A DNA stretch of 64,000 nt, from positions 1 through 64,000 of the forward strand of contig CAKOUO010000005.1 in the NCBI GenBank assembly GCA_934120645.1, in the 5' to 3' direction. The notes beneath the pieces were generated by a model, which ran no database searches, had not been told where the DNA came from, and was given only the letters and a program-made list of their open reading frames with translations. The translations under genes were made by a program, and so were the position numbers. Shown here piece after piece: positions 1 through 8,715 of this stretch. This DNA is from an uncultured Clostridia bacterium (lineage in GTDB: Bacteria > Bacillota > Clostridia > TANB77 > CAG-508). How positions within the stretch are numbered: the stretch's first letter is position 1; every line of letters starts with the position of its first letter.

Positions 1-605
1 TCGTCTTCTCTTCTATATGTTTTTCCTGCTGTAATCATTCTTATTGGTGATTTTTCTGTGTTTGCCATCATTGTTCTTGCTTGAACTGCTGATGTTTGTG
101 TTCTTAATAAATATTCGTCTGTTATATAGAAACTGTCTTGCATGTCTCTTGCTGGGTGTCCTTTTGGAAGGTTTAATCTTTCAAAACAATATTCATCATT
201 TTCAAGTTCTGGTCCTGTTACTACATCATATCCCATTGATACAAATAAATCTTCTATGTCTTCTATTATTCTTGTTACAGGATGTAAACTTCCTCTTTTC
301 ATTTTTGTGCTTGGTAATGTAATATCTATTTTTTCTGCTTCTAGTTTTTTGTTTAATTCTTCTGTCTTAAACTTTTCTTCTTTTTCTTCAATTAGTTTTT
401 CTAGGCTTTCTTTTGCTTCGTTTACTAATCCTCCTATAATTGGTCTTTCTTCTGGGCTTAATCCTCCCATTCCTCTTAATACTGCTGTAAGTTCACCTTT
501 TTTTCCTAAATATTTTACTCTTGAATTTTCTAGTGTTTGTAAATCTTCTGCTTTTGCTATTTCTTCAATAGCTGTTTTTTTGATATTTTCAATTTGTTCT
601 TTCAT
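1..605 (-). CDS. pheS: Phenylalanyl-tRNA synthetase alpha subunit, N-terminal part (runs off the window)
   Basis: Reading leftward from an ATG at 605 with an AAAGGAG ribosome site, the frame stays open for about 201 codons to the window edge. The first ~90 residues are the charged coiled-coil arm that contacts tRNA. They are followed by the class II catalytic core start, with HPVTRIIEDIEDLF, GFxxxxGPE-like SMGYDVVTGPELE, and motif 2 beginnings SPIRMITAGKTYRRED. It would charge tRNA-Phe together with PheT in an alpha2beta2 complex. The gene is preceded by a T-box leader, which is how Firmicutes usually control this operon. pheT is expected just outside the window. Confidence 0.95.
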   Translation of the reverse strand, partial: MKEQIENIKKTAIEEIAKAEDLQTLENSRVKYLGKKGELTAVLRGMGGLSPEERPIIGGLVNEAKESLEKLIEEKEEKFKTEELNKKLEAEKIDITLPSTKMKRGSLHPVTRIIEDIEDLFVSMGYDVVTGPELENDEYCFERLNLPKGHPARDMQDSFYITDEYLLRTQTSAVQARTMMANTEKSPIRMITAGKTYRRED

Positions 606-630
606 TTTTTTCTCCTTTCGTTCTCTTCGT

Positions 631-805
631 TCGCTCATCGTCATCCAAAATTTTTTTCAAAAATTTCGTCTGCCAAATCTTGGGTGTTTTCGCTCATCGT
701 CATCCAAAATTTTTTTCAAAAATTTCGTCTGACAAATCTTAGGCATCTTCGTTCATCGTCATCCAAAATTTTTTTCAAAATTTTATCTGCCAAATCTTAG
801 GCACT
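631..805. repeat. Three tandem copies of a 59-bp repeat between T-box and pheS
   Basis: Copies begin at 631, 690 and 749, each starting TCGYTCATCGTCATCC and containing the AT-rich dyad AAAATTTTTTTCAAAAATTT. The first two are nearly identical and the third is diverged. The array lies in the pheS 5' leader, between the T-box terminator and the ribosome site. The same unit recurs at 13727-13801, again directly upstream of a ribosome site. There are no unique spacers, so it is not a CRISPR. Confidence 0.9.
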
Positions 806-1110
806 AAAAAATCCATTTCTATCCTAATAACACTTTTTGTTTTGTGCTTATAGGACGAAATGGATTTTTGTATCCGCTGTTCCGTGGTACCACCTAAATT
901 TATTAATTTATCTTTATATTTTATATTTTATATTTTTATATAAATTATAAAGTTATTAACCTTATTATAGTTTTAACGGTTCAACCGCTTCTTTCTAATT
1001 AAATCATTTGTTAATGTTTTGTTCAAAAGAAGTCCTAAAAAGTGAATTTTCTATATATTTTTATTTAAATATCTTTCAGCCTAGGATATTCTCTCTTTTA
1101 AATAAGTTTT
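805..1110 (-). promoter_or_regulatory. T-box riboswitch leader of pheS
   Basis: On the minus strand the conserved T-box AGGTGGTACCACGG lies at 882-895. It is followed by an intrinsic terminator whose arms are 853-870 and 805-824 and which ends in a U run. Uncharged tRNA-Phe would stabilise the antiterminator and allow pheS transcription. Stem I lies upstream at roughly 1020-1105. A UUC triplet in GGACUUCUUUUGAAC (1021-1035) is a plausible phenylalanine specifier, but I did not fold the leader. The 5' boundary is approximate. Confidence 0.88.
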
Positions 1111-1250
1111 ATATATATACTTTGCTTTCTAATTGGATTTTTAATATTTTAATGTGTTCTTTTATTATTTGTTAATATATGTATTATATTAGCATACTTT
1201 TTTTTATTTTACAAGTTTTTTATAATATTTTTATATTAGTTTTTTCTTAA

Positions 1251-1523
1251 TTATATTGGTGTATATGTTCTTGTTGTTTTATATTGACCATATAATTTTT
1301 TTATTTTTTGTTTTTTTCTACGATTTTGTTTTATTAATGCTATTTCATTATTTATAAATTCTAACCTTGCTATATAAATTCCATATTTATTCAATGTAAT
1401 TGTTATTTTTGATTTCTTTTTTGGAAATTCTAATTTTTCTTTTTCCATGTTTTCTAAAACTTCTGATTCATTATACTTGTTTGAATCAAAGTAGTATTCT
1501 ATGCATTTTATTTTCTTATCCAT
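1251..1523 (-). CDS. Hypothetical 90-residue basic protein
   Basis: It has an ATG start with AAAGGATG nine bases upstream. The protein is lysine-rich, with no signal peptide, membrane segment or motif that I recognise, and the C-terminal third is very basic (KQNRRKKQKIKKLYGQYK). It sits downstream of scfA, in the place where the SCIFF radical-SAM maturase is often found, but it is far too short and has no CxxxCxxC motif. It may be a lineage-specific orphan. Confidence 0.55.
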   Translation of the reverse strand: MDKKIKCIEYYFDSNKYNESEVLENMEKEKLEFPKKKSKITITLNKYGIYIARLEFINNEIALIKQNRRKKQKIKKLYGQYKTTRTYTPI

Positions 1524-1636
1524 TTATATCAACATCCTTTTAAATTTTGTATTTACTAAAATTTAATTTTATTACATTTTTATATTAACATAATTTTGAA
1601 TAAATTGCAAACTTATTGGTCTATTTACTATGACAT

Positions 1637-1671
1637 AAAAAAACTAACTCTATAAGTAGAGTTAGTTTTTT
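1637..1671 (-). terminator. Intrinsic terminator downstream of scfA
   Basis: There is a perfect stem AACTAACTCT / AGAGTTAGTT with a short loop. It is flanked by A and T runs, so it can act on either strand. It lies 14 bases after the scfA stop and isolates scfA from the 90-residue gene. Confidence 0.85.
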
Positions 1672-1684
1672 GAAACTGCTTTAA

Positions 1685-1834
1685 CTACCTTTCAGCGTTT
1701 TCACAACGCTGGTTTCCTACTGTGCAGGATGTTTTGCACGCCGACTGGCAGGATGTCTGGCACTCACCGCATCCTCCTTTTTTCATGCTTTCTTTTAACT
1801 TCTTTTTGCAGATAGTTTTTACATGCTGTTTCAT
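1685..1834 (-). CDS. scfA: SCIFF ribosomal peptide precursor (six cysteines in forty-five)
   Basis: The protein has 49 residues and ATG at 1834 follows AAAGGTGGTG. Its C-terminal half carries the SCIFF pattern GCGECQTSCQSACKTSCT then NQRCEN, with the six conserved cysteines at 22, 25, 29, 33, 37 and 44. An additional Cys sits at 9. SCIFF peptides are nearly universal in Clostridia and are substrates of the radical-SAM enzyme ScfB, which forms a Cys-to-Thr thioether. Here ScfB is not adjacent on either side. A strong promoter lies upstream and a terminator downstream, so it is a monocistronic unit. It is too short for many gene finders. Confidence 0.93.
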   Translation of the reverse strand: MKQHVKTICKKKLKESMKKGGCGECQTSCQSACKTSCTVGNQRCENAER

Positions 1835-1901
1835 TTTTTCACCACCTTTATTTTTTGCGTGGTTTATGAGTTACAAATACTAAATTCTTAGTATCTATAA
1901 T

Positions 1902-1930
1902 AGTATATAATATAAATACAATCTTGTCAA
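1902..1930 (-). promoter_or_regulatory. Sigma-A promoter for scfA
   Basis: On the minus strand, TTGACA (1925-1930) and TATACT (1902-1907) are separated by 17 bp. Transcription would start near 1895, about 60 bases before the scfA ATG. It is back-to-back with the rightward promoter at 1949-1977. Confidence 0.75.
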
Positions 1931-1948
1931 AATTTTATTGCAAAATAA

Positions 1949-1977
1949 TTGACAAAATTCTACTAAAGATATATGAT
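1949..1977 (+). promoter_or_regulatory. Sigma-A promoter for the beta-helix membrane protein
   Basis: TTGACA (1949-1954) and TATGAT (1972-1977) are separated by 17 bp. The start would be near 1984, giving a 30-base leader before the AGGAGG site of the gene at 2014. Confidence 0.75.
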
Positions 1978-2013
1978 TTTATCATATTAATAAATAAAAA
2001 AGGAGGTTTTGTG

Positions 2014-3219
2014 ATGTTAAAAAACAAAACAAAAATTATTGCAATTTTTCTTAGTTTTATTCTATTATTTTCTTGCTCTCTTTCTTTTGCAGATAATGAA
2101 ACAGAAAATGTAGAAAATTCTATTTCAAACACTTCTACTACTGCAACTGCTCAATTAGATGAAAATTCTTACAAAAAATCAGATGTTTATCTTTCTGGTA
2201 AGAATGTTACTATAGATTATATAGTAGATGGAAATGTTTTCGTTTGTGCAGATACTGTTACAATCAATTCACAAATTGGTGGAGATGCTTTCATCATGGC
2301 CAAAAAATTAGTTATTGACAAGGAAGCTTATGTTTTTAGTAATCTTTTCACTTGTGCAAAAGATGTTGAAATAAATGGTCTTGTATATGATGTATATGCT
2401 TGTGCTGATAATATTACAGTTTCAGGATATGTTTATAGAGACATAAAAGCTCTTTGTAATAATTTAAATATAAATGGTACTATTGGAAGAAATGCTTTTG
2501 TAAGCTGTTCAAAAATAAACTTTAATACAGGTGATCAAACACAAAGTACTAACACTTCTGGAATTATTTATGGAGATCTAAATTATGTATCTAGTTCAGA
2601 AAGTTCAATTCCTGAAGGCGGTGTTTCTGGAAAAGTTAACTTTACTCAACAAAAATCATCATCATCTAGTATGTCTACTAAAGAAATTGTTAAATCTTAT
2701 ATTGTTGATTTAGTTAGTTTCTTAGCTTTTGTTGTAATTGTATGGCTTATTTGTTTATGGCTTGCTCCTAAATTCTTAAATAAGACAACTGATTATGTTG
2801 GAAAGAAAACATGGGGTGTTTTAGGTACAGGTTTACTTACTTTAGTAGTAATTCCAATTGTTTGTGTTATTTTACTATTATTACAAGTAACTAGTAGTGC
2901 TTCTCTAGTATTATTAGCATTATATTTTATAGCAATTGCTCTTTCTAAATCTATAGTTACAATTGCTGCAAATAATTATGTATGTCAAAAAACAAAAGTT
3001 AATAAAACTTCAGGAATCTTTGGAATGTTAATAGCTTCTGGTATTATTCTTTGGGTATTAACTAATATTCCTGTTATTGGAGGTATTATTTCATTCATTA
3101 TGGTTGTTTTAGGATTAGGTATTTTAGTTTCTTACATACTTCCTAAAAAACAAAAGAATGAAGACTCAAAAAAAGAATTAAAAGAAGAATCAAAAAAAGA
3201 TATTTCTGATGAAAAATAA
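2014..3219 (+). CDS. Membrane protein with bactofilin-like right-handed beta-helix ectodomain
   Basis: The start is the ATG at 2014, seven bases after AAGGAGG; an in-frame ATG at 1924 lies upstream of the -35 box and is not credible. Residues 1-27 form a signal peptide ending LSFA. Residues ~45-190 are short repeats such as GKNVTIDYIVDGNVFV and GNAFVSCSKINF, typical of polymer-forming/bactofilin-type beta-helices. A Ser-rich linker follows, then about four membrane helices (~225-375) and a charged Lys/Glu tail. It may be an envelope scaffold or sensor; the function is unknown. It has its own promoter and terminator. Confidence 0.85.
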   Translation: MLKNKTKIIAIFLSFILLFSCSLSFADNETENVENSISNTSTTATAQLDENSYKKSDVYLSGKNVTIDYIVDGNVFVCADTVTINSQIGGDAFIMAKKLVIDKEAYVFSNLFTCAKDVEINGLVYDVYACADNITVSGYVYRDIKALCNNLNINGTIGRNAFVSCSKINFNTGDQTQSTNTSGIIYGDLNYVSSSESSIPEGGVSGKVNFTQQKSSSSSMSTKEIVKSYIVDLVSFLAFVVIVWLICLWLAPKFLNKTTDYVGKKTWGVLGTGLLTLVVIPIVCVILLLLQVTSSASLVLLALYFIAIALSKSIVTIAANNYVCQKTKVNKTSGIFGMLIASGIILWVLTNIPVIGGIISFIMVVLGLGILVSYILPKKQKNEDSKKELKEESKKDISDEK

Positions 3220-3238
3220 TAAATTGCAATAAATTAAT

Positions 3239-3276
3239 AAAAAACTCAGACCAATTAATTTTGATCTGAGTTTTTT
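3239..3276. terminator. Bidirectional terminator shared with the rpe 3' end
   Basis: The stem ACTCAGA / TCTGAGT is flanked by A and T runs. It lies between the convergent gene ends at 3219 and 3255. The right arm encodes the last residues of rpe, so the terminator stem doubles as coding sequence. Confidence 0.8.
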
Positions 3277-3926
3277 AATTCATCAATTATAACTTTAAAA
3301 TCTTTAGCAATCAAAATAGCTGTTCCTGAAACTAAAATATTTGCTCCAGCTTTACTTACTGCTCCAGCAGTCTTTAAATTTATGCCACCATCTGCTTCAA
3401 TATCAATATCCAAATTATTATCATTTATATATTTTTTTAACTTAGATATTTTTTGTATCATATCTGTTAAAAGAGTTTGTCCTCCTTTTCCAGGTTCAAC
3501 AGTCATTACTAAACACATATGTATATATGGTAAAAACTCATATATTTCTTCTATTTTTGTTTCAGGTTTTATACTTAACCCAACCTTACAATGATTATCT
3601 TTTATCCTTTTAATTATTTTCATAACCTCTTCTTTATCTTTACAAGCTTCATAATGAAAAGTAATTATATTAGGCTCAACAGCTAAAAAATCATCTATAG
3701 CTGAATTTACATCTTCAACCATTAAATGTATATCTAATGGTAAATTTGATATTCTTTTTATATATGATGCATATTCTAGCATCTTTTTATATGTATCTTT
3801 TTCTACAAATTTTCCATCCATAACATCTATATGAAAATAATCTGTTTTTGATTTTTCTAATGCAAAAAATGTTTTTGATTCCTCACCTTTTTTTACTGAA
3901 AGTATTGATGTTGAAACTTCTACCAT
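3255..3926 (-). CDS. rpe: Ribulose-phosphate 3-epimerase
   Basis: This 223-residue TIM-barrel enzyme interconverts ribulose-5-phosphate and xylulose-5-phosphate in the pentose phosphate pathway. Visible signatures are HIDVMDGKFV (metal His and catalytic Asp), LPLDIHLMVE, the phosphate loop VEPGKGGQ and EADGGIN (second catalytic Asp). Length is normal. ATG 3926 follows AAGGAGG. It sits downstream of rsgA, as is common in Firmicutes (prkC-rsgA-rpe), and they are probably co-transcribed. Confidence 0.95.
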   Translation of the reverse strand: MVEVSTSILSVKKGEESKTFFALEKSKTDYFHIDVMDGKFVEKDTYKKMLEYASYIKRISNLPLDIHLMVEDVNSAIDDFLAVEPNIITFHYEACKDKEEVMKIIKRIKDNHCKVGLSIKPETKIEEIYEFLPYIHMCLVMTVEPGKGGQTLLTDMIQKISKLKKYINDNNLDIDIEADGGINLKTAGAVSKAGANILVSGTAILIAKDFKVIIDELKNSDQN

Positions 3927-3943
3927 TTTCTTTTCCTCCTTTT

Positions 3944-3981
3944 TGTCCTTTTGGGGACGTTTCTGTTTGGGACATTTTTCC
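3944..3981. repeat. GGGGACG dyad element between rsgA and rpe
   Basis: TGTCCTTTTGGGGACGTTTC followed by TGTTTGGGACATTTTTCC. The same arrangement, with the same TGTCCTTTTGGGGACGTTTC core, occurs at 31130-31169 after spoVAD. It is one of five GGGACG-core elements in the window. Confidence 0.75.
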
Positions 3982-4003
3982 TAAAACAACATCCTAAACG
4001 GTA

Positions 4004-4903
4004 TTAATATTTGTATTTATCTTTTTCTTTTAATTCTTCATATATTTTGCAAAATCTTTCATATCTACCTGTATCTATTTTTCCTTGTTCTAATGCTTGT
4101 TTTATTCCACAATTTGCTTCTTTTATGTGTGTGCATCCTACAAACTCGCAATCATTTATTAATGGTTTGAATTCTTTAAAATATTTATCTAATTCTTTAT
4201 ACTCTATTTCTGATATATCAAATGTTGAAAATCCTGGTGTATCTGCAATATATGTGTTGCTATCTATTTCATATAACTTTGTTGATGTTGTTGTATTTTT
4301 CCCTTTTTGATTTTTTTGACTAATTTCTCCTTCTTGTGTAATTGTATCTTTAAATATTGCATTTATTAATGTTGATTTTCCTACTCCTGAATTTCCTGAA
4401 AATGCATTTATATTTTCTTTTAAGCATTTTTCCAATTCTTGTATACCTTGCTCTTTTTCATTATTCTCTTGTTGTTTTGCTATTGTTTCTATTACTTTGT
4501 ATCCTATATTTTGATAGACTTGTTTTATTTTCTCAAATTCCTTTTTCTTGTCTAAATCTGTTTTATTTAAAACTATTATTGGCTTTATTTTTAAATATTC
4601 TGCAAAAGCTAATTGTTTGTCTAATAATAACAAATCCGGTTTTGGATTTTTACTTGAAACTACTAGTATTATTTGTGTTATATTACTCATTTTAGGTCTT
4701 TTTATATATGTTGCTCTTGGTAAGATTTTTTCTATTACTGCTTTTTTATTTGTTTCATCTAATATTTCTATTTCTACTTTATCCCCTACTACTGGAGATA
4801 TATCATCTTTTTTAAACTTTCCTCTTGCATTTGCTTCATATATTTTATTTTCTATTTTTATTTTATATAAGTTTGATATATTCTCTATTATTAAACCTTG
4901 CAT
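4004..4903 (-). CDS. rsgA: Ribosome small-subunit biogenesis GTPase RsgA
   Basis: A 299-residue circularly permuted GTPase. An N-terminal OB fold (1-70) is followed by the G motifs in permuted order: G4 NKTD (113-116), G1 GNSGVGKST (170-178) and G3 DTPG (221-224). A C-terminal zinc knuckle has Cys252, Cys257, His259 and Cys265. It releases late 30S assembly factors and is stimulated by the 30S subunit. ATG 4903 has a GGAGG site. It lies directly after prkC, the usual Firmicutes order. Confidence 0.96.
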   Translation of the reverse strand: MQGLIIENISNLYKIKIENKIYEANARGKFKKDDISPVVGDKVEIEILDETNKKAVIEKILPRATYIKRPKMSNITQIILVVSSKNPKPDLLLLDKQLAFAEYLKIKPIIVLNKTDLDKKKEFEKIKQVYQNIGYKVIETIAKQQENNEKEQGIQELEKCLKENINAFSGNSGVGKSTLINAIFKDTITQEGEISQKNQKGKNTTTSTKLYEIDSNTYIADTPGFSTFDISEIEYKELDKYFKEFKPLINDCEFVGCTHIKEANCGIKQALEQGKIDTGRYERFCKIYEELKEKDKYKY

Positions 4904-4982
4904 TATTCCTCCATATTTTTTATGCTCACTTGTAGTCGAAAAAGAATGGAAAATTCCATTCTTTTTATTCTTTTAATAATCT

Positions 4983-6953
4983 TTATTCTGCTGTATAAGA
5001 ATTTACATTACTGTATACAAGTGTATAACCGCCATCGTTTTTTAATACTCCATCTATATAAACTTTAACAGTTGTTGTTCCTGTTCCTTTGGCATTTCCT
5101 GCTGAAATAGCTGTTTCTGAAGCTTTTACAGTTTGAGAGTATATAGTATCATTTCCTACTTTGACTTCTAGTTTTACATTTTTTACTACCTTTTCAGTTG
5201 TATTTTCAGCATTTGATGTTTCATATATGTTTCCATCTAATAAAGATTTTACATTTACTTTTATTGGTACTGTTTTTGTTTCTGCTAATTTATTTACAGT
5301 AATTGTTACAGTAGTTCCTTCATCTATAACTTTTCCAACTTCTATATTTTGATTTAAAACTACACCATTATCTTTTGATGTATCTTCACTATATCCTATA
5401 TTTACAACCAATTTTAAAGCTTCTAGTGCTGATTTTGCATCTGCTTCAGATTTTCCTTTTACATCTATCATTGTAACTTGTTTAATACCTGTTCCTGTAC
5501 TTACATGTATTTTTACTGTATCTCCAGCATCTACTTCTGTATCTGGATCTGTTTCTTGACTTATTACATATCCTTCTTTTACTGTTTTACTTGTTTCTTC
5601 TACTATTTCGGCTTTTAATTTGTTATCTTCAATTAATTGTGTTGCTTCATCTTTTTCTTTACCTTTTACATTTGGTACTTTTGTTTTTTCTGTACCTTTA
5701 CTTATTACTACTTTTACTGTGCTTCCTTGTTTAACATTATTGTAACTTTCTGTATATGATGGATTTTGACTTATTACATGCCCTTTTTCAACATCAGTAT
5801 TATATTCTTCTGATGATACCTCAAATTTTAATTTTAGATTTTCCACTGTTTGTTTTGCCTCGTCTTGTGTCATTCCTACTACATTTGGTACTGATACTTC
5901 TTTAGGATTTGTTACATTTAGAACTAACATTGTTCCTCCAAATGCTAAGAAAAATAGTATTATCAATCCTAAAACTGTACTTAATTTTTTATGTTGTTTT
6001 ATAAAAGCTACAAATTTATTATCATTTTTATTCTTGCTTGTTTGCATTCTTTCTACATCTTGTGTTGATATTTTTTGTGTTTTAGCTGTTGGGTCATATT
6101 CTATTTCTTCTACAAAATCTCCTGATGGATTTTTTAGTGCCATTCTTAAATCTTGTAACATTTCTGTTGCTGTTTGATATCTAAGCATTGGGTCTTTTTT
6201 CATTGCTTTCATTACTATTTTATCTACAGCTTCTGGAAGATTTGGATTTTCTTCTATTGGTGGTATAGGATCTTCTTGCATATGTTTTAATGCTACTGAT
6301 ACTGGGGTATCTGCATCAAATGGTACTTTTCCTGTTACCATTTCATACATTACAACACCTAAAGAATATAAATCTGATTTTGCGTCTGTATATCCTCCTC
6401 TAGCATGTTCTGGTGAAAAATAGTGAACTGATCCTATTGTTGTACCAAATGCTGTTATCGTTGAATTTGATACAGCTTTTGCTATTCCAAAGTCTGTTAC
6501 TTTAGCTATTCCATCTTCTGTTATTATTATGTTATGTGGTTTTATATCTCTGTGTATAATATTATTTTTATGTGCCATTTCTAGTGCAGAAGCAATTTGT
6601 ATTGCTACATTTACTGACCATTTCCAAGGAAGTGGTCCTCTTTCTTCTACAATTATTTCCTTTAATGTTTTTCCTTGTATTAATTCCATTACAATATAAT
6701 ATATACCGTTATCTACACCTACATCATAAATTGAAACTATATTTGGATGTGTTAATCTTGCTGCTGATTGTGCCTCTGTTTCAAATCTTCTTATAAATTC
6801 TTCATCTGTTGTAAATTCATCCCTAAGTATTTTTACAGCTACATATCTTTTTAAAACTAAATCTGTTGCTTTATAAACTGTTGCCATTCCTCCATTTCCT
6901 ATTTTTTCGATAATCTCGTATCTGTTTCCTAATACTCTTCCTTCTAAATTCAT
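4983..6953 (-). CDS. prkC: Serine/threonine protein kinase with PASTA domains
   Basis: 656 residues. The cytoplasmic kinase domain (10-275) has the glycine loop IGNGGMATVY, Lys41, HRDIKPHN (134-141) and DFG (154-156). A single membrane helix spans ~326-346. Three extracellular PASTA repeats run from ~354 to ~560, each starting near a VPNV/VKGK motif, followed by a further beta-rich C-terminal domain. PASTA repeats bind muropeptides; in spore formers PrkC controls germination and wall metabolism. The cognate phosphatase lies directly upstream and rsgA downstream, an operon seen across Firmicutes. Confidence 0.96.
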   Translation of the reverse strand: MNLEGRVLGNRYEIIEKIGNGGMATVYKATDLVLKRYVAVKILRDEFTTDEEFIRRFETEAQSAARLTHPNIVSIYDVGVDNGIYYIVMELIQGKTLKEIIVEERGPLPWKWSVNVAIQIASALEMAHKNNIIHRDIKPHNIIITEDGIAKVTDFGIAKAVSNSTITAFGTTIGSVHYFSPEHARGGYTDAKSDLYSLGVVMYEMVTGKVPFDADTPVSVALKHMQEDPIPPIEENPNLPEAVDKIVMKAMKKDPMLRYQTATEMLQDLRMALKNPSGDFVEEIEYDPTAKTQKISTQDVERMQTSKNKNDNKFVAFIKQHKKLSTVLGLIILFFLAFGGTMLVLNVTNPKEVSVPNVVGMTQDEAKQTVENLKLKFEVSSEEYNTDVEKGHVISQNPSYTESYNNVKQGSTVKVVISKGTEKTKVPNVKGKEKDEATQLIEDNKLKAEIVEETSKTVKEGYVISQETDPDTEVDAGDTVKIHVSTGTGIKQVTMIDVKGKSEADAKSALEALKLVVNIGYSEDTSKDNGVVLNQNIEVGKVIDEGTTVTITVNKLAETKTVPIKVNVKSLLDGNIYETSNAENTTEKVVKNVKLEVKVGNDTIYSQTVKASETAISAGNAKGTGTTTVKVYIDGVLKNDGGYTLVYSNVNSYTAE

Positions 6954-7060
6954 ATTTACTCTCTTCCTTTCGCTTCACTTCGTTTAGTTCTTTATAAAAC
7001 ATGAAATTTACTATTTCTTATTTTATAAATCACTTATTGAATAAGTTTTTACGTGGACTG

Positions 7061-7795
7061 CTATATATTTTTTATTACTATGACTGTTATATTGTCATAT
7101 CCCCCATTATTGTTTGCAAGTTCGACTAAGTCCTTTGGGGCTTGTTCTATATTCTTACTTGCTAGTTTATATATTGTTTCTTGGTCAACCATATTTGTTA
7201 ACCCATCTGAACACATTATTAAGATATCATCTTTTAAGAATCCTTTAACCATTACATCTGGTTCAGCAAATGCGTTACATCCTAGTGCTTTCATTAACAT
7301 GTTTTTTTGAGGGTGATGTGCTGCTTCTTCTTTTGTTATTGTTCCCTCTTTTACTAGTTTTTGGACATAACTATGGTCTTGTGTTAGTTTTCTTATAAAT
7401 TCTTTTCTTATTCTGTATATTCTGCTATCTCCTATATGTCCTATATATACCTTATTATTATATATTAAACATATTTCTAGAGTAGTACCCATTCCTTGTA
7501 ATTCTGGTCTTTCTTTTGATTTTTCATATACTACCATATTTGCATATTCCATACTACTTCCTAATAGTTGTATTATGCTGTCTTTATCTTTTTCTATATC
7601 CTTAAAATTATTTTCTATATAATTTTTTGCTGTTTGAACTGCAAGTTTACTTGCTATTTCTCCTCCATTATATCCGCCCATTCCATCTGCAAGTATATAT
7701 AATTGTATGCTATCTAATGAATTTGATATATAGAAATAATCTTGGTTCATTTCACGAACTTTACCTATATCTGATTTAGCATAAGCTTTTATCAT
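7061..7795 (-). CDS. stp: PP2C-type serine/threonine phosphatase, PrkC partner
   Basis: 244 residues from the ATG at 7795, which follows AGAGGTGAAAA; an in-frame ATG 18 bases upstream lacks a ribosome site. PP2C metal-binding and core motifs are present in order: NQDYFY, ILADGMGGYNGGE, GMGTT, HIGDSRIYR, CSDGLTNMV and GGYDNITVIVI. It dephosphorylates PrkC and its substrates. It is the first gene of a leftward operon with prkC, rsgA and rpe. The gap to prkC is about 107 bases, and an independent prkC promoter cannot be excluded. Confidence 0.95.
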   Translation of the reverse strand: MIKAYAKSDIGKVREMNQDYFYISNSLDSIQLYILADGMGGYNGGEIASKLAVQTAKNYIENNFKDIEKDKDSIIQLLGSSMEYANMVVYEKSKERPELQGMGTTLEICLIYNNKVYIGHIGDSRIYRIRKEFIRKLTQDHSYVQKLVKEGTITKEEAAHHPQKNMLMKALGCNAFAEPDVMVKGFLKDDILIMCSDGLTNMVDQETIYKLASKNIEQAPKDLVELANNNGGYDNITVIVIKNI

Positions 7796-7881
7796 TTTTT
7801 CACCTCTGTTCATTTGTGTTTAGCTTAATGTACTTTTTCAATTTATTTTATATCACAAGTTATGTTTTTTTGCAATATTTT

Positions 7882-7910
7882 TTGATTTTTTTATTTTTTA
7901 TTGTTATAAT
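7882..7910 (+). promoter_or_regulatory. Sigma-A promoter for deoD
   Basis: TTGATT (7882-7887) and TATAAT (7905-7910) with a 17-bp spacer, about 40 bases before the deoD start. The T-rich spacer is typical of this AT-rich genome. Confidence 0.65.
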
Positions 7911-7951
7911 ATTTTTATAATGTTTTAATATTTTTTAAGGAGGATTATAAT

Positions 7952-8674
7952 ATGTCAACACCACATAATAAAGCTAATAAGGGAGATATTGCAAAAACAG
8001 TTATAATGCCTGGTGATCCTTTAAGAGCTAAATATATTGTTGAAAATTTTTTTGATACTTATCAATTAGTAAATGATGTTAGGGGAATGTATGCTTATAC
8101 TGGAACTTATAAGGAAAAAACTTTAACTGTAATGGCTCATGGTATGGGAATGCCTAGTATTGGAATTTATAGTTATGAATTATATAAATTTTATGATGTA
8201 GAAAATATAATAAGAATAGGTTCTTGTGGTTCTTATTCACCTAATCTTAAATTATTTGATATTATTTTAAGTAAAAATGTTTTCTCAGAAAGTAATTATG
8301 CATTAACTTTAAATAATGATAATTGTCATCTTATTAGTTCTAATGATGAGTTAAACTCTATTATAGAAGATACTGCCAAAATTGAAAATATAAAAATAGT
8401 AAGTGGTAATACTGTTTGTACTGATTGTTTTGATGTTTATATGACTGATGTTAATAAATTTTTATCAAGAATACCTACAGATTTTAACCCTATTGCTGCT
8501 GAAATGGAGGCTTTTGCTTTATTTTATAATTCTAAATTATTAAATAAAAAAGCTTGTTGTTTAATGAGTGTTGTAGATTCTAAATTTATAAAAGAAATTG
8601 CTACAACTGAAGAAAGAGAAACTGGATTAAATAATATGATTAAACTTGCTTTAGATTCTGCAATTAAACTTTAA
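7952..8674 (+). CDS. deoD: Purine-nucleoside phosphorylase, DeoD type
   Basis: 240 residues of the hexameric trimer-type PNP family, which cleaves purine (deoxy)ribonucleosides with phosphate for salvage. Motifs: TVIMPGDPLRAKYI (phosphate site), GMGMPSIGIYSYEL, IRIGSCGSY, then AAEMEAFALF and a VVDSK loop that carries the catalytic Asp in this family. ATG 7952 has AAGGAGG upstream. It stands alone with its own promoter and terminator, convergent with greA. Confidence 0.95.
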   Translation: MSTPHNKANKGDIAKTVIMPGDPLRAKYIVENFFDTYQLVNDVRGMYAYTGTYKEKTLTVMAHGMGMPSIGIYSYELYKFYDVENIIRIGSCGSYSPNLKLFDIILSKNVFSESNYALTLNNDNCHLISSNDELNSIIEDTAKIENIKIVSGNTVCTDCFDVYMTDVNKFLSRIPTDFNPIAAEMEAFALFYNSKLLNKKACCLMSVVDSKFIKEIATTEERETGLNNMIKLALDSAIKL

Positions 8675-8715
8675 AAAATGGGATAAGAAGACTTTAGTCT
8701 TCTATCCCATTTATT
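8673..8715. terminator. Bidirectional terminator between deoD and greA
   Basis: A long perfect stem ATGGGATAAGAAGAC / GTCTTCTATCCCAT with a TTTA loop, flanked by A and T runs. It overlaps the greA stop codon and serves both convergent genes. Confidence 0.9.

Noticed and set aside
142..732. Long plus-strand open frame over pheS
   Set aside because: It is the antisense of the pheS coding region and the 59-bp repeats, rich in Ser/Phe as expected for a shadow frame.
631..805. CRISPR array
   Set aside because: The repeats are directly abutting 59-bp units with no unique spacers and no cas genes.
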